The translations under genes and the position numbers were made by a program. A DNA stretch of 64,000 nucleotides from NCBI RefSeq assembly GCF_019397265.1, contig NZ_CP068985.1, positions 2,026,501 through 2,090,500 on the forward strand. The letters are read 5' to 3'. This document shows positions 55,241 through 63,924 of this stretch, in pieces (position 1 is the first letter of the stretch; every line of letters begins with the position of its first letter). This DNA is from Nonomuraea coxensis DSM 45129. GTDB taxonomy: Bacteria; Actinomycetota; Actinomycetes; Streptosporangiales; Streptosporangiaceae. Under the pieces are notes generated by a model. The model was not told where the DNA came from. It did no database searches and saw only the letters and a program-made list of their open reading frames with translations.

Positions 55241-55849
55241 CTAACTGATGTCCGTGGTCAGCCTCACCATACGGATGGGACGGCCCATGTCGAGAACGCG
55301 CTCGGCCATGTCCTCGCCCCACCCGGCAGACTCCAGGAAGCCGAGCACCGCGTAGTTGTCGGCGAACACCCAGGTGACGATCTGACGGAAGCCGTCGTCG
55401 CGCAGGTAGTCGACGGTGGCGTTGAGCAGCCGGCTGCCGTGCCCGCGGCGGACGAAGTCGGGGTCGACCAGCAGCGTCAGCATCTCGGCCACGACGCTGG
55501 GATCGAGGTCGGGATCCTCGGCGGGGGCGTGCGAGGCCAGGCCGACCACGCGCTCGCCGCCGCGCGGCGTGACGAGCGCGGCGCTGCCGCCCGCGCCCAG
55601 CGCGGGGAAGCCCTCGGTGTCGAGGATGGTCTCCACCGCCACCAGCACCCGGTGCATGGGGCTGGGCGGGGCGACGATCGCCTCGTCCCACTGGCGCAGC
55701 CACATCTTCTCGGCCGCGGGGCCGGTCATCTGCTCAAGCGGCCCTTCCGGGAGGAAGTCCCGGTAGCCGTAGCGCCAGGCGCGGATCTGACAATTCGCAA
55801 CCTGGAGCACATCCTCGCGCCGGGCCGCCCGGACGCCTACGTCTGCCAT
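55241..55849 (-). CDS. GNAT-family N-acetyltransferase
   Basis: 202 aa. EMLTLLVDPDFVRRGHGSRLLNA holds the R-R-G-H-G-S CoA loop; VFADNYAVLGFLESAGW is the C-terminal motif. ATG 55849 with AAGGAG 9-14 nt upstream. 21 bp upstream of menA. Confidence 0.82.
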   Translation of the reverse strand: MADVGVRAARREDVLQVANCQIRAWRYGYRDFLPEGPLEQMTGPAAEKMWLRQWDEAIVAPPSPMHRVLVAVETILDTEGFPALGAGGSAALVTPRGGERVVGLASHAPAEDPDLDPSVVAEMLTLLVDPDFVRRGHGSRLLNATVDYLRDDGFRQIVTWVFADNYAVLGFLESAGWGEDMAERVLDMGRPIRMVRLTTDIS

Positions 55850-55893
55850 CTCGGCCCGCTCCTTCGCCTGCCGTTCATGCCACAAGGCACGAG

Positions 55894-56409
55894 TTACACC
55901 GTATCGGTGTTTGAGGCTTGGAGACGACGCGAACCCCGCTTCCTCGCCCGGTAAGCCCGTGTCTTGGTGCGGTTGCCGCATACCCTCATGGAACACCACG
56001 AGCGGGAACGGTTCCTCGACGAGTCGATGAACGCCCGCTGGCACGTCCCCTCCGCGCACACCTTCAGCCGGTCCCACGCGGCGCCGAGCGTCGCGGCCGC
56101 GATCGCGGCCAGCCCGCCCGTGACGCCCGCCCCGGCCGGCACCAGCTCCGGCTCACCGCCCGCCCCGACCCAGACCCGCAGCGGAAGGCCGGGCAAGGTG
56201 GCCGGCTCGCGCCGCAGCGCCGCCCGCAAGCCCTCGCGGAGGGCGTGCGCGGTGTGCAGGTCGTCGTCGGTGGCGCGCTCGCGCGGGCCGGTCAGGCCGC
56301 GCTCGCGCAGCCAGACGGTCAGCTCGGCGGGGGAGGAGAGCTCGTCGGTGTCGGAGGCGACGTCGTAGGTGTTCACGAAGTCTCGGACGAGCTCCGCGGG
56401 GGACGACAT
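55894..56409 (-). CDS. CGNR zinc-finger regulator (ABATE domain)
   Basis: 171 aa. N-terminal ABATE-like domain (LVRDFVNTYDVASDTDELSSP), C-terminal CAEGTCQRAFIDSSRNRSRS, then WCSMRVCGNRTKTRAYR with the CGNR signature and four zinc cysteines. Transcription factor-like; targets unknown. Confidence 0.85.
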   Translation of the reverse strand: MSSPAELVRDFVNTYDVASDTDELSSPAELTVWLRERGLTGPRERATDDDLHTAHALREGLRAALRREPATLPGLPLRVWVGAGGEPELVPAGAGVTGGLAAIAAATLGAAWDRLKVCAEGTCQRAFIDSSRNRSRSWCSMRVCGNRTKTRAYRARKRGSRRLQASNTDTV

Positions 56410-56471
56410 GTCCCCACTCTAGCGGGCGATCATGAACGTCATGATCGCGGCTGCGGGCGGGGCGGACTTTC

Positions 56472-56612
56472 CGGGATCACGTGGCCGGGTGGGGATGGTT
56501 GCGGGATCACGTGGCCGGGTGGGGAGTGGTTGCGGGATCACGTGGCTGGGTTGGGGGTGGTTGCGGGATCACGTGGCCGGGCGGGGTGGGCCCGGGATCA
56601 CGGGGCCGGGCG
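56472..56612. repeat. five ~30-bp tandem repeats containing GATCACGTGG
   Basis: Units begin CGGGATCACGTGGCCGGG at about 56472, 56502, 56533, 56564 and 56593 (29-31 bp spacing; the last reads CACGGG). Between the CGNR gene and the 3' end of the MocR gene, covering its stop. Each unit holds the palindrome CACGTG. Confidence 0.88.
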
Positions 56613-58016
56613 GGCGAGGTCCTGGAACGCCCGGCCCAGGCGGCGTACGCCCTCGTCCAGCTCGGCCAGGTGAGCGGCGGCCGCGTGCGTCACCCTGAGC
56701 CGCGGCCCCGGCGGCTCCGACGGGTAGTACATCCGCCCCGGGCTCACCAGCACACCGTGCCGCCGCGCGGCCTCCACCAGGGCGTCCTCATCCAGACCCA
56801 CGGGCAGGCGCAGCCACAGGTGCATGCCGCCCGCGGGCAACAGATGCAGCTCCACCTCCTCCGGCAGGCGGGCGGCGAGCGCGGCGGCGAGGGCATCCCT
56901 GCGGACGCGCAGCTCGGCGTGCACGGCCGCCAGATGGCGCCGCCAGGCCGGGGACCCCACCAGCTCCAGCGCCGCCTCCTGCAGCGGCCGGGCCACGAAG
57001 AACGACTCCACGAGCTGCCCGGCCCGCAACCGGTGCGCGGCCGGCCCGCGCGCGATCACCGCGGCCACCCGCATGCTGGGGGAGAGGATCTTCGTCAGGG
57101 ACCGTACGTGGACCACCGTCCCGTGCTCGTCCATCGCGGCCAGCGTGGGCGGGGGCTGCTCGGCGAGATAGTGGGCGTAGTCGTCCTCGATCACGAACGC
57201 GCCCGCCGCCCGCGCCACCTCCAGCACCTGCCGGCGTCGCTCGGGAGGAAGGGTGGCGCCGGTCGGGTTGTGCAGGGTGGGCTGGCAGAAGAAGACACGG
57301 GCGCCGGTCACCGCGAACGCCTCCGCCAGCAGCTCAGGACGGACCCCGGACCCGTCCACGGGCACCGCCGTCGCCCGCAGCCCGGCCGCCTTCGCCGCGG
57401 CCAGCGCCCCCGGATACGTCGGCGTCTCCACCAGGACCGGCGTCCCCGGAGCCGCCAGCGCACGGAAGGCGTGGGTGAGCGCGGCCTGGCCGCCGCTGAC
57501 GACCAGCGCGTCCGCCGCGGTCACGTCGCCGCCCGTCTGGTCGGCGAACCAGCGTCGCAGCTCGGCGAGGCCGGCGAGCGGCGGCTTGGCCCAGGCGTCC
57601 GGGCGGCGTACGGCCCGCGTGGCGGCCGCCGCGAGCTGCCGGTCGGGGCGCAGACCGGGCGGCAGGTAGCCGCCGGTCAGCGGGACCACGCCCTCAGGGG
57701 CCTCGGCCAGCAGCGCGGCGACCGGACCCGCGTCCACGACGCGGTCGCCGAGCGCGACCGTCTGCCAGGACAGGTCCGCCGACTCCCGGCCGGCGTCCGT
57801 TCTCTGCGGGTGGGTGACGAAGGCTCCGCTGCCCGGCCTGGTGACCACCCGGCCCTCGGCGGCGAGCTGGCCGATCGCGCGGGAGACGGTGACGGGGGAG
57901 ACGTTGTGGGTGCGCATGATCTCCCGGCTGGAGGGGAGACGGGCGCCGGGGCCGAGGCGGGCGGCCTCTTCGCGCAGTATCGCGGCTATGTGGGCGATAC
58001 TGCTATCGTTGGACAT
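56598..58016 (-). CDS. MocR/PdxR-type GntR regulator with aminotransferase domain
   Basis: 472 aa. Winged helix (residues 1-75: LGPGARLPSSREIMRTHNVSP), then a fold-type I aminotransferase-like domain with HNPTGATLPPERR, VIEDDYAHYL and the PLP lysine in SLTKILSPSMR. Such regulators control pyridoxal or amino acid genes and often an adjacent transporter. ATG 58016 shares bases with the start of the divergent EamA gene. Confidence 0.87.
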   Translation of the reverse strand: MSNDSSIAHIAAILREEAARLGPGARLPSSREIMRTHNVSPVTVSRAIGQLAAEGRVVTRPGSGAFVTHPQRTDAGRESADLSWQTVALGDRVVDAGPVAALLAEAPEGVVPLTGGYLPPGLRPDRQLAAAATRAVRRPDAWAKPPLAGLAELRRWFADQTGGDVTAADALVVSGGQAALTHAFRALAAPGTPVLVETPTYPGALAAAKAAGLRATAVPVDGSGVRPELLAEAFAVTGARVFFCQPTLHNPTGATLPPERRRQVLEVARAAGAFVIEDDYAHYLAEQPPPTLAAMDEHGTVVHVRSLTKILSPSMRVAAVIARGPAAHRLRAGQLVESFFVARPLQEAALELVGSPAWRRHLAAVHAELRVRRDALAAALAARLPEEVELHLLPAGGMHLWLRLPVGLDEDALVEAARRHGVLVSPGRMYYPSEPPGPRLRVTHAAAAHLAELDEGVRRLGRAFQDLARPAP

Positions 58017-59313
58017 GAAAGATGATGATAGCGCTACTGTTGGGGATGGAGTAGCGGTCCCCTCCGGTCCGTCCGCCGCATGGGGTGCCTCCGGCGGGTT
58101 AGGCGTGGAGGCATCGGCGACGTCCCCTGTGTCCGCTGGGTCCCCTGTGTCTGGGTCCCCTGTGTCTGGGTCCCCTGTGTCCGCTGGGTCCGCTGGGGGA
58201 GTCCCGTCTGACGCCTCTGCCGCTTCTGCCGGCGCCGTTTCGGGCGGCTCTCGCGTCCCGTCCTGGGCCACCTGGAGGTCCGGCCTTTGGGGGTCCGGCG
58301 TGCGCGGGGCGAGTGCTCGGGGGGCGCGTACTCCTGCGAGTGACGCTCGGCGCCCCGATGCTCAGGGTCCCGCCGCTCGGGAGCTCGCTGGTCAGGACCT
58401 CGATGCTCGAAACCCTGCCGCTCGGGACCTTGCCGTTCGGCGGGCCCGTACCGGTGGGACATTTCTCGCCTTTCTCGGCGTGCTCGCCTTCTCCGGCTCC
58501 TTCCCCGGCACCGTCTTCGCCATGGAGGGCTTCAACCCGTGGCTGGTGGCGATCGGCCGGGCCGCCGTAGCCGGGCTGCTCGCCGTCGTCTGCTTGCGAG
58601 CGGCCCGCCGCCCCCTTCTCCCGCCGCGCCACCTCTGGGGGCCGTACGCGCTGATCTCCCTCGGCGTCGTCTTCGGCTTCCCCGTCTTCAGCGGCCTGGC
58701 CCTGGCCCTGGGCTCCAGCACGTCCCACGCCGCCGTGATCACCGCGCTCCTCCCGGCCGCCACCGCCGCCTGCGCAGTGGTGCGCGCCGGTGAGCGTCCG
58801 CGTCCGCTGTTCTGGGCGGCCTGCCTGGCGGGCGCCGCCGCCGTCACCGCCTTCACGCTTCTCCAGCAGGGACGTACGGCAGCCGCGACCTGGCCCGACC
58901 TGCTCCTCCTCGCCGCGCTGGGCTCCGCCGCGATCGGCTACACCGAGGGCGGCCGGCTGGCCCGCGACACCCCCGGCTGGCAGGTGATCTCCCACGCCCT
59001 CGTCCTGTCCCTGCCCGTCACCGCCCCCGTCACGGCCGCCCTGACCGTGCTCACGCCCGTCACCGTCACCCCCGGGGCGCTCGCCGGTTTCGCCTACGTC
59101 GCGGTCGTCTCCATGTTCCTGGGCTTCTTCCCCTGGTATGCCGGCCTCGCCAAGGGCGGCATCGCCCGTGCCGGCCAGACCCAGCTCACCCAGCCGCTCC
59201 TCACCCTGCTCTGGGCGTGGTTCCTCATGGGCGAACGGTTCGGCCCGGTCACGGTGGCCGCCGCGCTCGCCGTACTCGTCTGTGTCGCCATCACCCAGCG
59301 CGCCCGTACTTGA
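58015..59313 (+). CDS. EamA/DMT transporter with long low-complexity N-terminus
   Basis: 432 aa if started at ATG 58015, against ~300 usual. Residues 1-145 are Ala/Gly/Ser/Arg-rich (SPVSGSPVSGSPVSAG, GARTPASDARRPDAQGP) and probably not translated as such or cytosolic; the EamA core begins at FLAFLGVLAFSGSFPGTVFA with about 10 helices and the typical WAWFLMGERFGPV end. Likely exports amino acids or metabolites under control of the divergent MocR. True start unresolved; no clear ribosome binding site. Confidence 0.7.
   Translation: MKDDDSATVGDGVAVPSGPSAAWGASGGLGVEASATSPVSAGSPVSGSPVSGSPVSAGSAGGVPSDASAASAGAVSGGSRVPSWATWRSGLWGSGVRGASARGARTPASDARRPDAQGPAARELAGQDLDARNPAARDLAVRRARTGGTFLAFLGVLAFSGSFPGTVFAMEGFNPWLVAIGRAAVAGLLAVVCLRAARRPLLPPRHLWGPYALISLGVVFGFPVFSGLALALGSSTSHAAVITALLPAATAACAVVRAGERPRPLFWAACLAGAAAVTAFTLLQQGRTAAATWPDLLLLAALGSAAIGYTEGGRLARDTPGWQVISHALVLSLPVTAPVTAALTVLTPVTVTPGALAGFAYVAVVSMFLGFFPWYAGLAKGGIARAGQTQLTQPLLTLLWAWFLMGERFGPVTVAAALAVLVCVAITQRART
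58122..58196. repeat. 15/18-bp tandem repeat in MocR-EamA region
   Basis: Units GTCCCCTGTGTC(TGG or CGCTGG) at 58122, 58140, 58155, 58170, then a 9-bp partial. All are multiples of three, keeping the frame open on both strands. Confidence 0.85.
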
Positions 59314-59349
59314 AAGCCATGACGCCGCCGCGCAGGATTGGAGGAGGAG

Positions 59350-60384
59350 GTGTCACAAACTATGGCGGACCTCACGATCCCGGAGGGCGGCTTCTGGCCC
59401 GCGCCGGAAATCCCGCAGCCCAACATCTATCCCATGGAGTGGCGCGTCGAGACGGAGAAGCTCGCCGCCATCTACGAGAAGTCCAAGCGCATGGTCTGGA
59501 ACCCTGCCGACCTGCCCTGGGACGCGCTCAAGCCCGAGGACTTCACCCGTGAGCAGCGCCTCGGGATCATGTACTGGTTCGCCGTCCTGGCCAACTTCGA
59601 CGCCTCGGGGCCCGCCGTCTTCGCCCGCGCCACCATCAGCGCCTTCGAGAAGCACGAGGAAGACCCCGTCAGGAAGTGCTTCTTCTCGATCACCCGCGAC
59701 GAGATGAACCACGAGGAGTGCTGCCAGCGCTCCATCGCCAAACTCTGGCCCGGCGGCCCTCTCGACTGGACCCCGACCGACGACCTGGAACACGCCGCCC
59801 ACAACAACATCGGCTGGCTCTACCACAACGGCGGCCGCTACTGGAACGGCTACAACTCGGCCGTCGGCAAGTATTCGCTGCCGGTCCTGTTCACCAGCTT
59901 CATGATGGGCGAGATGGCCGCCTCGACGCTGTTCAGAGGCATGTCGTCGGGTACGCGCCATCCGGTCTTCGGCGAGATGTTCCAGCGCATCGGACGCGAC
60001 GAGTCCCGCCATCTCCAGATCTGCATGACGATCCTGGAGAACGAATGGCCCGGCCTGACCGACGACACCCGTGGCCTCATCACGCGCCAGCTCCGGGCGG
60101 GCTTCGTCTTCCTCAGCATGATCCTCTGGGAGCCGCCCGGGGGCTTCTGGGAGCTGCCGCCGTACTTCCTGCACAACCACCGCGTCCTCATGGACTACGC
60201 GAGGGAGGCGGGGCTGGGGGTGCTGTCGTACGAGGAGCAGGCGGAGAACTGGCGCGTCGCCATGGCCCGCGTCCGCGCCATCGTCGAACGGTGGGGCATC
60301 GCCTTCCCCGCCATCCCCGAACTGGACCTGGAGGGCGTGGAGGTCGACTTCCTCGACCCGGAGGACATCATCCCGGTCTTCTGA
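59350..60384 (+). CDS. ferritin-like di-iron protein, unknown
   Basis: 344 aa, all-helical. Two ExxH pairs: RDEMNHEECCQR (about residue 118) and GRDESRHLQICMT (about 218), with Glu in DFDASGPAVFARATISAFEKHEED; fits an R2/AurF-like di-iron carboxylate fold. Could be an oxygenase or oxidase; no family named with certainty. GTG 59350 directly follows GGAGGAGGAG; ATG 59362 is a near alternative. Confidence 0.6.
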   Translation: MSQTMADLTIPEGGFWPAPEIPQPNIYPMEWRVETEKLAAIYEKSKRMVWNPADLPWDALKPEDFTREQRLGIMYWFAVLANFDASGPAVFARATISAFEKHEEDPVRKCFFSITRDEMNHEECCQRSIAKLWPGGPLDWTPTDDLEHAAHNNIGWLYHNGGRYWNGYNSAVGKYSLPVLFTSFMMGEMAASTLFRGMSSGTRHPVFGEMFQRIGRDESRHLQICMTILENEWPGLTDDTRGLITRQLRAGFVFLSMILWEPPGGFWELPPYFLHNHRVLMDYAREAGLGVLSYEEQAENWRVAMARVRAIVERWGIAFPAIPELDLEGVEVDFLDPEDIIPVF

Positions 60385-60411
60385 CCGGTGCGGTCCCGTA
60401 CGGTGTTGCCC

Positions 60412-60813
60412 ATGTGGCCTCGATCCGACGGGCTCCGGACGCTCGAACTCGGCACTCCGGGCGAACTCCGTACCCGGCTCACCAACCTGGTCCTCGCCGG
60501 GCAGAAGACCGCGACGGCCGGCCTCCTCGCCCTGGACTACGAAGCCGAGGGCGAGGAGGTCGAGCACGTCGGCGAACACCTGATCCTGCTGAACGACGCC
60601 GGCGACCGGGCGGCCGAACTGGAGATCGCCCGAGTCGACCTCGTACTGTTCGCCAACGTCCCATGGGACTTCGCCCAGGCGGAAGGCGAGGGCTACACCT
60701 CGATCGAGAACTGGCGCGAGGTTCACCGCGACTACTGGTCGTCCCAGGGCTTCGACATCGACGACACCACGATCATCGTCTGCCTACGCTTCCACCTCAT
60801 CGACACCCCATAG
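60412..60813 (+). CDS. ASCH domain protein
   Basis: 133 aa. LVLAGQKTATAGLLALDYEAEG, ILLNDAGDRAAELEIARVDLV and SIENWREVHRDYWSSQG match ASCH (RNA-binding, PUA-like). 27 bp after the di-iron gene, so possibly an operon. Confidence 0.85.
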   Translation: MWPRSDGLRTLELGTPGELRTRLTNLVLAGQKTATAGLLALDYEAEGEEVEHVGEHLILLNDAGDRAAELEIARVDLVLFANVPWDFAQAEGEGYTSIENWREVHRDYWSSQGFDIDDTTIIVCLRFHLIDTP

Positions 60814-61299
60814 GGGGAAGCATCCCGACGAAGCGAGCGCGCCACTCCACGATTCGCCGACGCCACGACGCCACGACGCCACGACGCCACGACGCCACGA
60901 CGCCACGACGCCACGACGCCGATGCTGCCGCGCTGTCTCCGATTCCAGCGCCGACTCCAGCGCCTGCGACTGTCTTGGACCTCAATCCCAACAAACCCTC
61001 CACCCCCTCACCTCGTCCCTCGAACCCACCCCTCTCCAGGCGGCACCCCCACGCTGCCGAAACAGCACCCCCGCCCTGCACCAGCGCAACCGACCGGCGA
61101 CAAGCGAAACCCGGACGAGAAGAGCCCGAAGCACCGGAGCCCTGTCCGCGGCTCCTCACTCCTGATGGACGTCCGTAGCCAGACTGTCAGGCCAGGACCG
61201 ACGGGCTACTCAACCGCCCCCGACGAGCAGCGCTCCACCCGGGCACCCCACACCAGCGCCGCACCCCAGCGCCGTTGCCTTGGACCGACGAACAACACC
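60814..61299. other. gene-poor low-complexity stretch
   Basis: Contains the GACGCCAC repeat and then C-rich, Pro-biased sequence; no gene, RNA or clear hairpin seen before the TnpB left end. Confidence 0.6.
60859..60920. repeat. 8-bp microsatellite (GACGCCAC)n
   Basis: Seven full units and a partial one. Eight is not a multiple of three, consistent with non-coding DNA. Confidence 0.92.
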
Positions 61300-61366
61300 G
61301 CTACCAGAACGCGGGCCAGTGCTCCGGCCTTCAGGCCGGGGGTGGAGGCCCGCGCGGGAGTGCCCG

Positions 61367-61549
61367 CTAGGGCGCGAGCGTGCCTTGACCCGCCTGGTAT
61401 TGCTGCTCGGCCCACCACGCGTAGGAGACGAGCACAGCGCGGGGCTCACCGTGACGTTCCACGATGGTCGGCTCGCCGGTGAAGTGGGCGACGTCGACGC
61501 GGCGGCCGAGGTTGTCTCGGAGTTCTCGAACGCTCATACGCTCAGTCAT
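61367..61549 (-). CDS. Phd/YefM-like antitoxin inside TnpB element
   Basis: 60 aa. MTERMSVRELRDNLGRRVDV, then ERHGEPRAVLVSYAWWAEQQ: the Phd/YefM fold (DNA-binding N-terminal helix and GEPRAV strand). No toxin gene adjacent. ATG 61549, alternative 61558; the tnpB GTG is only 15-24 bp away on the other strand, so the promoters must overlap and the protein may repress tnpB (inference). Confidence 0.75.
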   Translation of the reverse strand: MTERMSVRELRDNLGRRVDVAHFTGEPTIVERHGEPRAVLVSYAWWAEQQYQAGQGTLAP

Positions 61550-61573
61550 GGCACCCATGGTACTTTCGGTACC

Positions 61574-62770
61574 GTGCAGCTTCGGTACTCCTTCCGCCTC
61601 TCCCCGACCCCTGGCCAGCGTCAAGCGCTGGCCCAGGCGTTCGGGTGCGCGCGAGTGGTGTTCAACGACGCGCTGCGCGCACGGCAGGACGCCTATGCGG
61701 CCGGGCTGCCGTACATCTCCGATGGGGACCTGTCCAAGCAGGTCATCACCGCCGCCAGGCAAACGCCTGAGCGCGCCTGGCTGGGCGAGGTGTCGGCTGT
61801 GGTGTTGCAGCAGGCCCTGGCCGATCTGAACACCGCCTACCGCAACTTCTTCGCCTCCCTGTCCGGTAAGCGGAAGGGGCCCCGCACGGCCCCGCCCCGG
61901 TACCGATCCAAGAAGGACAACCGGCAGGCGATCCGGTTCACCAAGAACGCCCGGTTCTCCATCACGGCAGGCGGGAGACTTCGCCTGCCGAAGATCGGTG
62001 ACGTTGCGGTTCGCTGGTCCCGTAGCCTGCCTGCCGAACCCTCATCGGTCACGGTGGTCAAAGACGCGGCTGGGCGGTACTTCGCCTCGTTCGTGGTGAA
62101 GGTCGCCGGACAACCCCTCCCGCAGGCACAGACCGAGATCGGCATCGACCTTGGGCTGGGCCATTTCGCGGTGCTGTCGAACGGCCGGAAGATCGGCTCT
62201 CCGCGTTTTCTGCGGCGTGCGGAGAAGAAGCTCAAGAGGCTTCAGCGGGCGTTGTCCCGCAAGGAGAAGGGTTCGAACAACCGGGCCAAGGCCCGCCATG
62301 CCGTGGCCCGCCAGCATGCGAAGGTCGCCGACGCGCGTCGCGAGTTCCACCACCAGGAATCCACAAGGATCATCCGTGACAACCAAACGGTGATCGTGGA
62401 AGACCTGGCGGTCAACGGGCTCGCGCGTACCCGGCTGGCCAAGAGCGTGCATGACGCGGGCTGGTCTGCGTTCGTGGCCATGCTGGAGTACAAAGCCGCG
62501 CTGTACGGGCGCACCTTCCACCAGATCAACCGGTGGTTCCCCTCCTCCAGGATGTGCTCGACGTGCGGCGCGCTCGCCGAGTCCATGCCGCTGAACGTCC
62601 GGTCGTGGGTTTGCCCGTGCGGGGCGGCCCACGACCGGGACGTGAACGCCGCGATCAACATCCTCGCCGCCGGACGAGCGGAGAGGCTAAACGCCTGTGG
62701 AGACCTGGTAAGACCACCGCTCGCGGTGGCACAGGTCAGCGAAGCAGGAAGCTACAGAGGTGCTGCGTGA
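61574..62770 (+). CDS. tnpB: TnpB RNA-guided endonuclease, copy 2
   Basis: 398 aa. RuvC residues: Asp in EIGIDLGLGHF, Glu in VIVEDLAV, Asp in HDRDVNAAINI; zinc finger CSTCG...CPCG. N-terminal YSFRLSPTPGQRQALAQAFG. GTG 61574 (VQLRYSF) corresponds to copy 1. The longer upstream frame crosses the antitoxin gene and is not coding. Confidence 0.9.
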   Translation: MQLRYSFRLSPTPGQRQALAQAFGCARVVFNDALRARQDAYAAGLPYISDGDLSKQVITAARQTPERAWLGEVSAVVLQQALADLNTAYRNFFASLSGKRKGPRTAPPRYRSKKDNRQAIRFTKNARFSITAGGRLRLPKIGDVAVRWSRSLPAEPSSVTVVKDAAGRYFASFVVKVAGQPLPQAQTEIGIDLGLGHFAVLSNGRKIGSPRFLRRAEKKLKRLQRALSRKEKGSNNRAKARHAVARQHAKVADARREFHHQESTRIIRDNQTVIVEDLAVNGLARTRLAKSVHDAGWSAFVAMLEYKAALYGRTFHQINRWFPSSRMCSTCGALAESMPLNVRSWVCPCGAAHDRDVNAAINILAAGRAERLNACGDLVRPPLAVAQVSEAGSYRGAA

Positions 62771-62820
62771 CTGCGCGGCACGGGCTGAATCCCCGACCTT
62801 CAGGCCGGGGAGCGCGTCAA
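62755..62820 (+). ncRNA. predicted TnpB guide (omega) RNA scaffold, copy 2
   Basis: Right-end hairpin around CCTTCAGGCCGGGG, ending GAGCGCGTCAA as in copy 1; guide would begin at 62821. The 5' limit is approximate. Confidence 0.55.
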
Positions 62821-63296
62821 TCAACCGGCCACTTCTCCCGAGCCGAGACATAGGTCCCGCGATGCGGCACCGTGATCACCCAGCCACGCTCCCGCAGACG
62901 TGCCACAGCCTTCCGCGCGGTGACCTTGGCAACCCCGTGCCGTCGCATCAACGACTCTTCACTCGGAATCGCCCCATGTGGCCGCAGTTCACCCCGCCGA
63001 ATCCGCCGCGCGATCTCGTCCGCGATCCGCACGTAGATAGCCCTCGACCGCTTCCGCAGCGGCACTCCAGGAGGCCCCACGAACGTGCCTTCCCCCTGAA
63101 CGGTATGCACCAGCCGGCGCCTGCGAAGCTCCCGCGCCACGTTGCGCGCCGTGGTCCGCGCGATCTCGAACTCCTCCTCCATGGCGGCCTCGCTCGGCAC
63201 GGCGTCACCAGGCGTCAGCTCCCCGCTGGCGATCCGCTCCTCGATGATCTCGGCGACCTGGATGTAGAGCGGGACAGGCCCGTCACGGTCGAGCAT
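62817..63296 (-). CDS. regulator with two GntR winged-helix domains (1)
   Basis: 159 aa. First wHTH about residues 7-72 (VPLYIQVAEIIEERIASGEL, VPSEAAMEEEFEIARTTAR, VHTVQGEGTFV), second 82-150 (AIYVRIADEIARRIRRGEL, IPSEESLMRRHGVAKVTARK, VITVPHRGTYV). No ligand domain. ATG 63296. The stop TGA comes from the terminal bases of the TnpB element. Paralogue of the next gene. Confidence 0.82.
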   Translation of the reverse strand: MLDRDGPVPLYIQVAEIIEERIASGELTPGDAVPSEAAMEEEFEIARTTARNVARELRRRRLVHTVQGEGTFVGPPGVPLRKRSRAIYVRIADEIARRIRRGELRPHGAIPSEESLMRRHGVAKVTARKAVARLRERGWVITVPHRGTYVSAREKWPVD

Positions 63297-63337
63297 GTTC
63301 CCAGCGTAGACGTACCGATACAAGCAGTTGAGTGAGA

Positions 63338-63814
63338 TCAGGCCTGGGGCCACGACTCTTTCGGTGAGACATAGCTGCCGCGCTGCGCGACGGTGTAGAT
63401 CCAGCCCTGCTCGCGCAGGAGCGCCATGGCCCTACGCACCGTCTCCCGCGCCACGCCGTACTGGCTGACCAAGGCAGCCTCGCCCGGGATGGGGCGCCGC
63501 GGACCGAACTCACCCGACTTGATCTGTTCCGCGATGTCCGAGGCTATCTGCTGATAGAGCGGCACTTTTCGCTTCTTACGAGGAGCTTCGTCGGGTGTGC
63601 CGACGAATGCCCCTTCACCCTGAACGGTATAGACAAGTCCCTCTTCGCGCAGTATGTGAATCGCCCGCCTGGCGGTGGTCCTCGCGACGCCGAACTCCTG
63701 CTGGATGTCCGCCTCGCTGGGCACCGGGTGTCCGGACGAGAGCCCGGCAACGCGCCGCCGGATGATGTCGGCGATCTGGAGGTAGATGTGGGTGTCGCCG
63801 TCGTAGTCGAGCAC
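63338..63814 (-). CDS. regulator with two GntR winged-helix domains (2)
   Basis: 158 aa, same plan: IYLQIADIIRRRVAGLSSGH, VPSEADIQQEFGVARTTARR, YTVQGEGAFVG; then PLYQQIASDIAEQIKSGEF, IPGEAALVSQYGVARETVRR, YTVAQRGSYVSPKESW. GTG 63814 matches the paralogue's start. 41 bp upstream of copy 1 in a likely operon; divergent from the gene at 63925. Confidence 0.82.
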   Translation of the reverse strand: MLDYDGDTHIYLQIADIIRRRVAGLSSGHPVPSEADIQQEFGVARTTARRAIHILREEGLVYTVQGEGAFVGTPDEAPRKKRKVPLYQQIASDIAEQIKSGEFGPRRPIPGEAALVSQYGVARETVRRAMALLREQGWIYTVAQRGSYVSPKESWPQA

Positions 63815-63924
63815 ACAGGAAACATAGGCGAAGAGGTACAAGACCTGGCATATCACGCTGCCTATTTAGACAGATACCTCTTACCATACAGGCGAGCGAA
63901 TACAACTAGACGTATGATCGAGAC

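Larger units (their letters stand above)
61300..62820 (+). mobile_element. TnpB (IS1341/IS605-like) element, copy 2, intact
   Basis: 1,521 bp, from GCTACCAGAA to GCGCGTCAA; both ends shared with copy 1. Left hairpin CTCCGGCCTTCAGGCCGGGG (61322-61341), right hairpin with CTTCAGGCCGGGGAG. Holds divergent Phd-like and tnpB genes, no TnpA. Confidence 0.78.

Noticed and set aside
60859..60920. Short repeats as a CRISPR array
   Set aside because: Eight-bp units with no spacers: a microsatellite.
61280..61573. 98-residue N-terminal extension of TnpB copy 2
   Set aside because: It crosses the left-end hairpin and the antitoxin gene; copy 1 lacks it.
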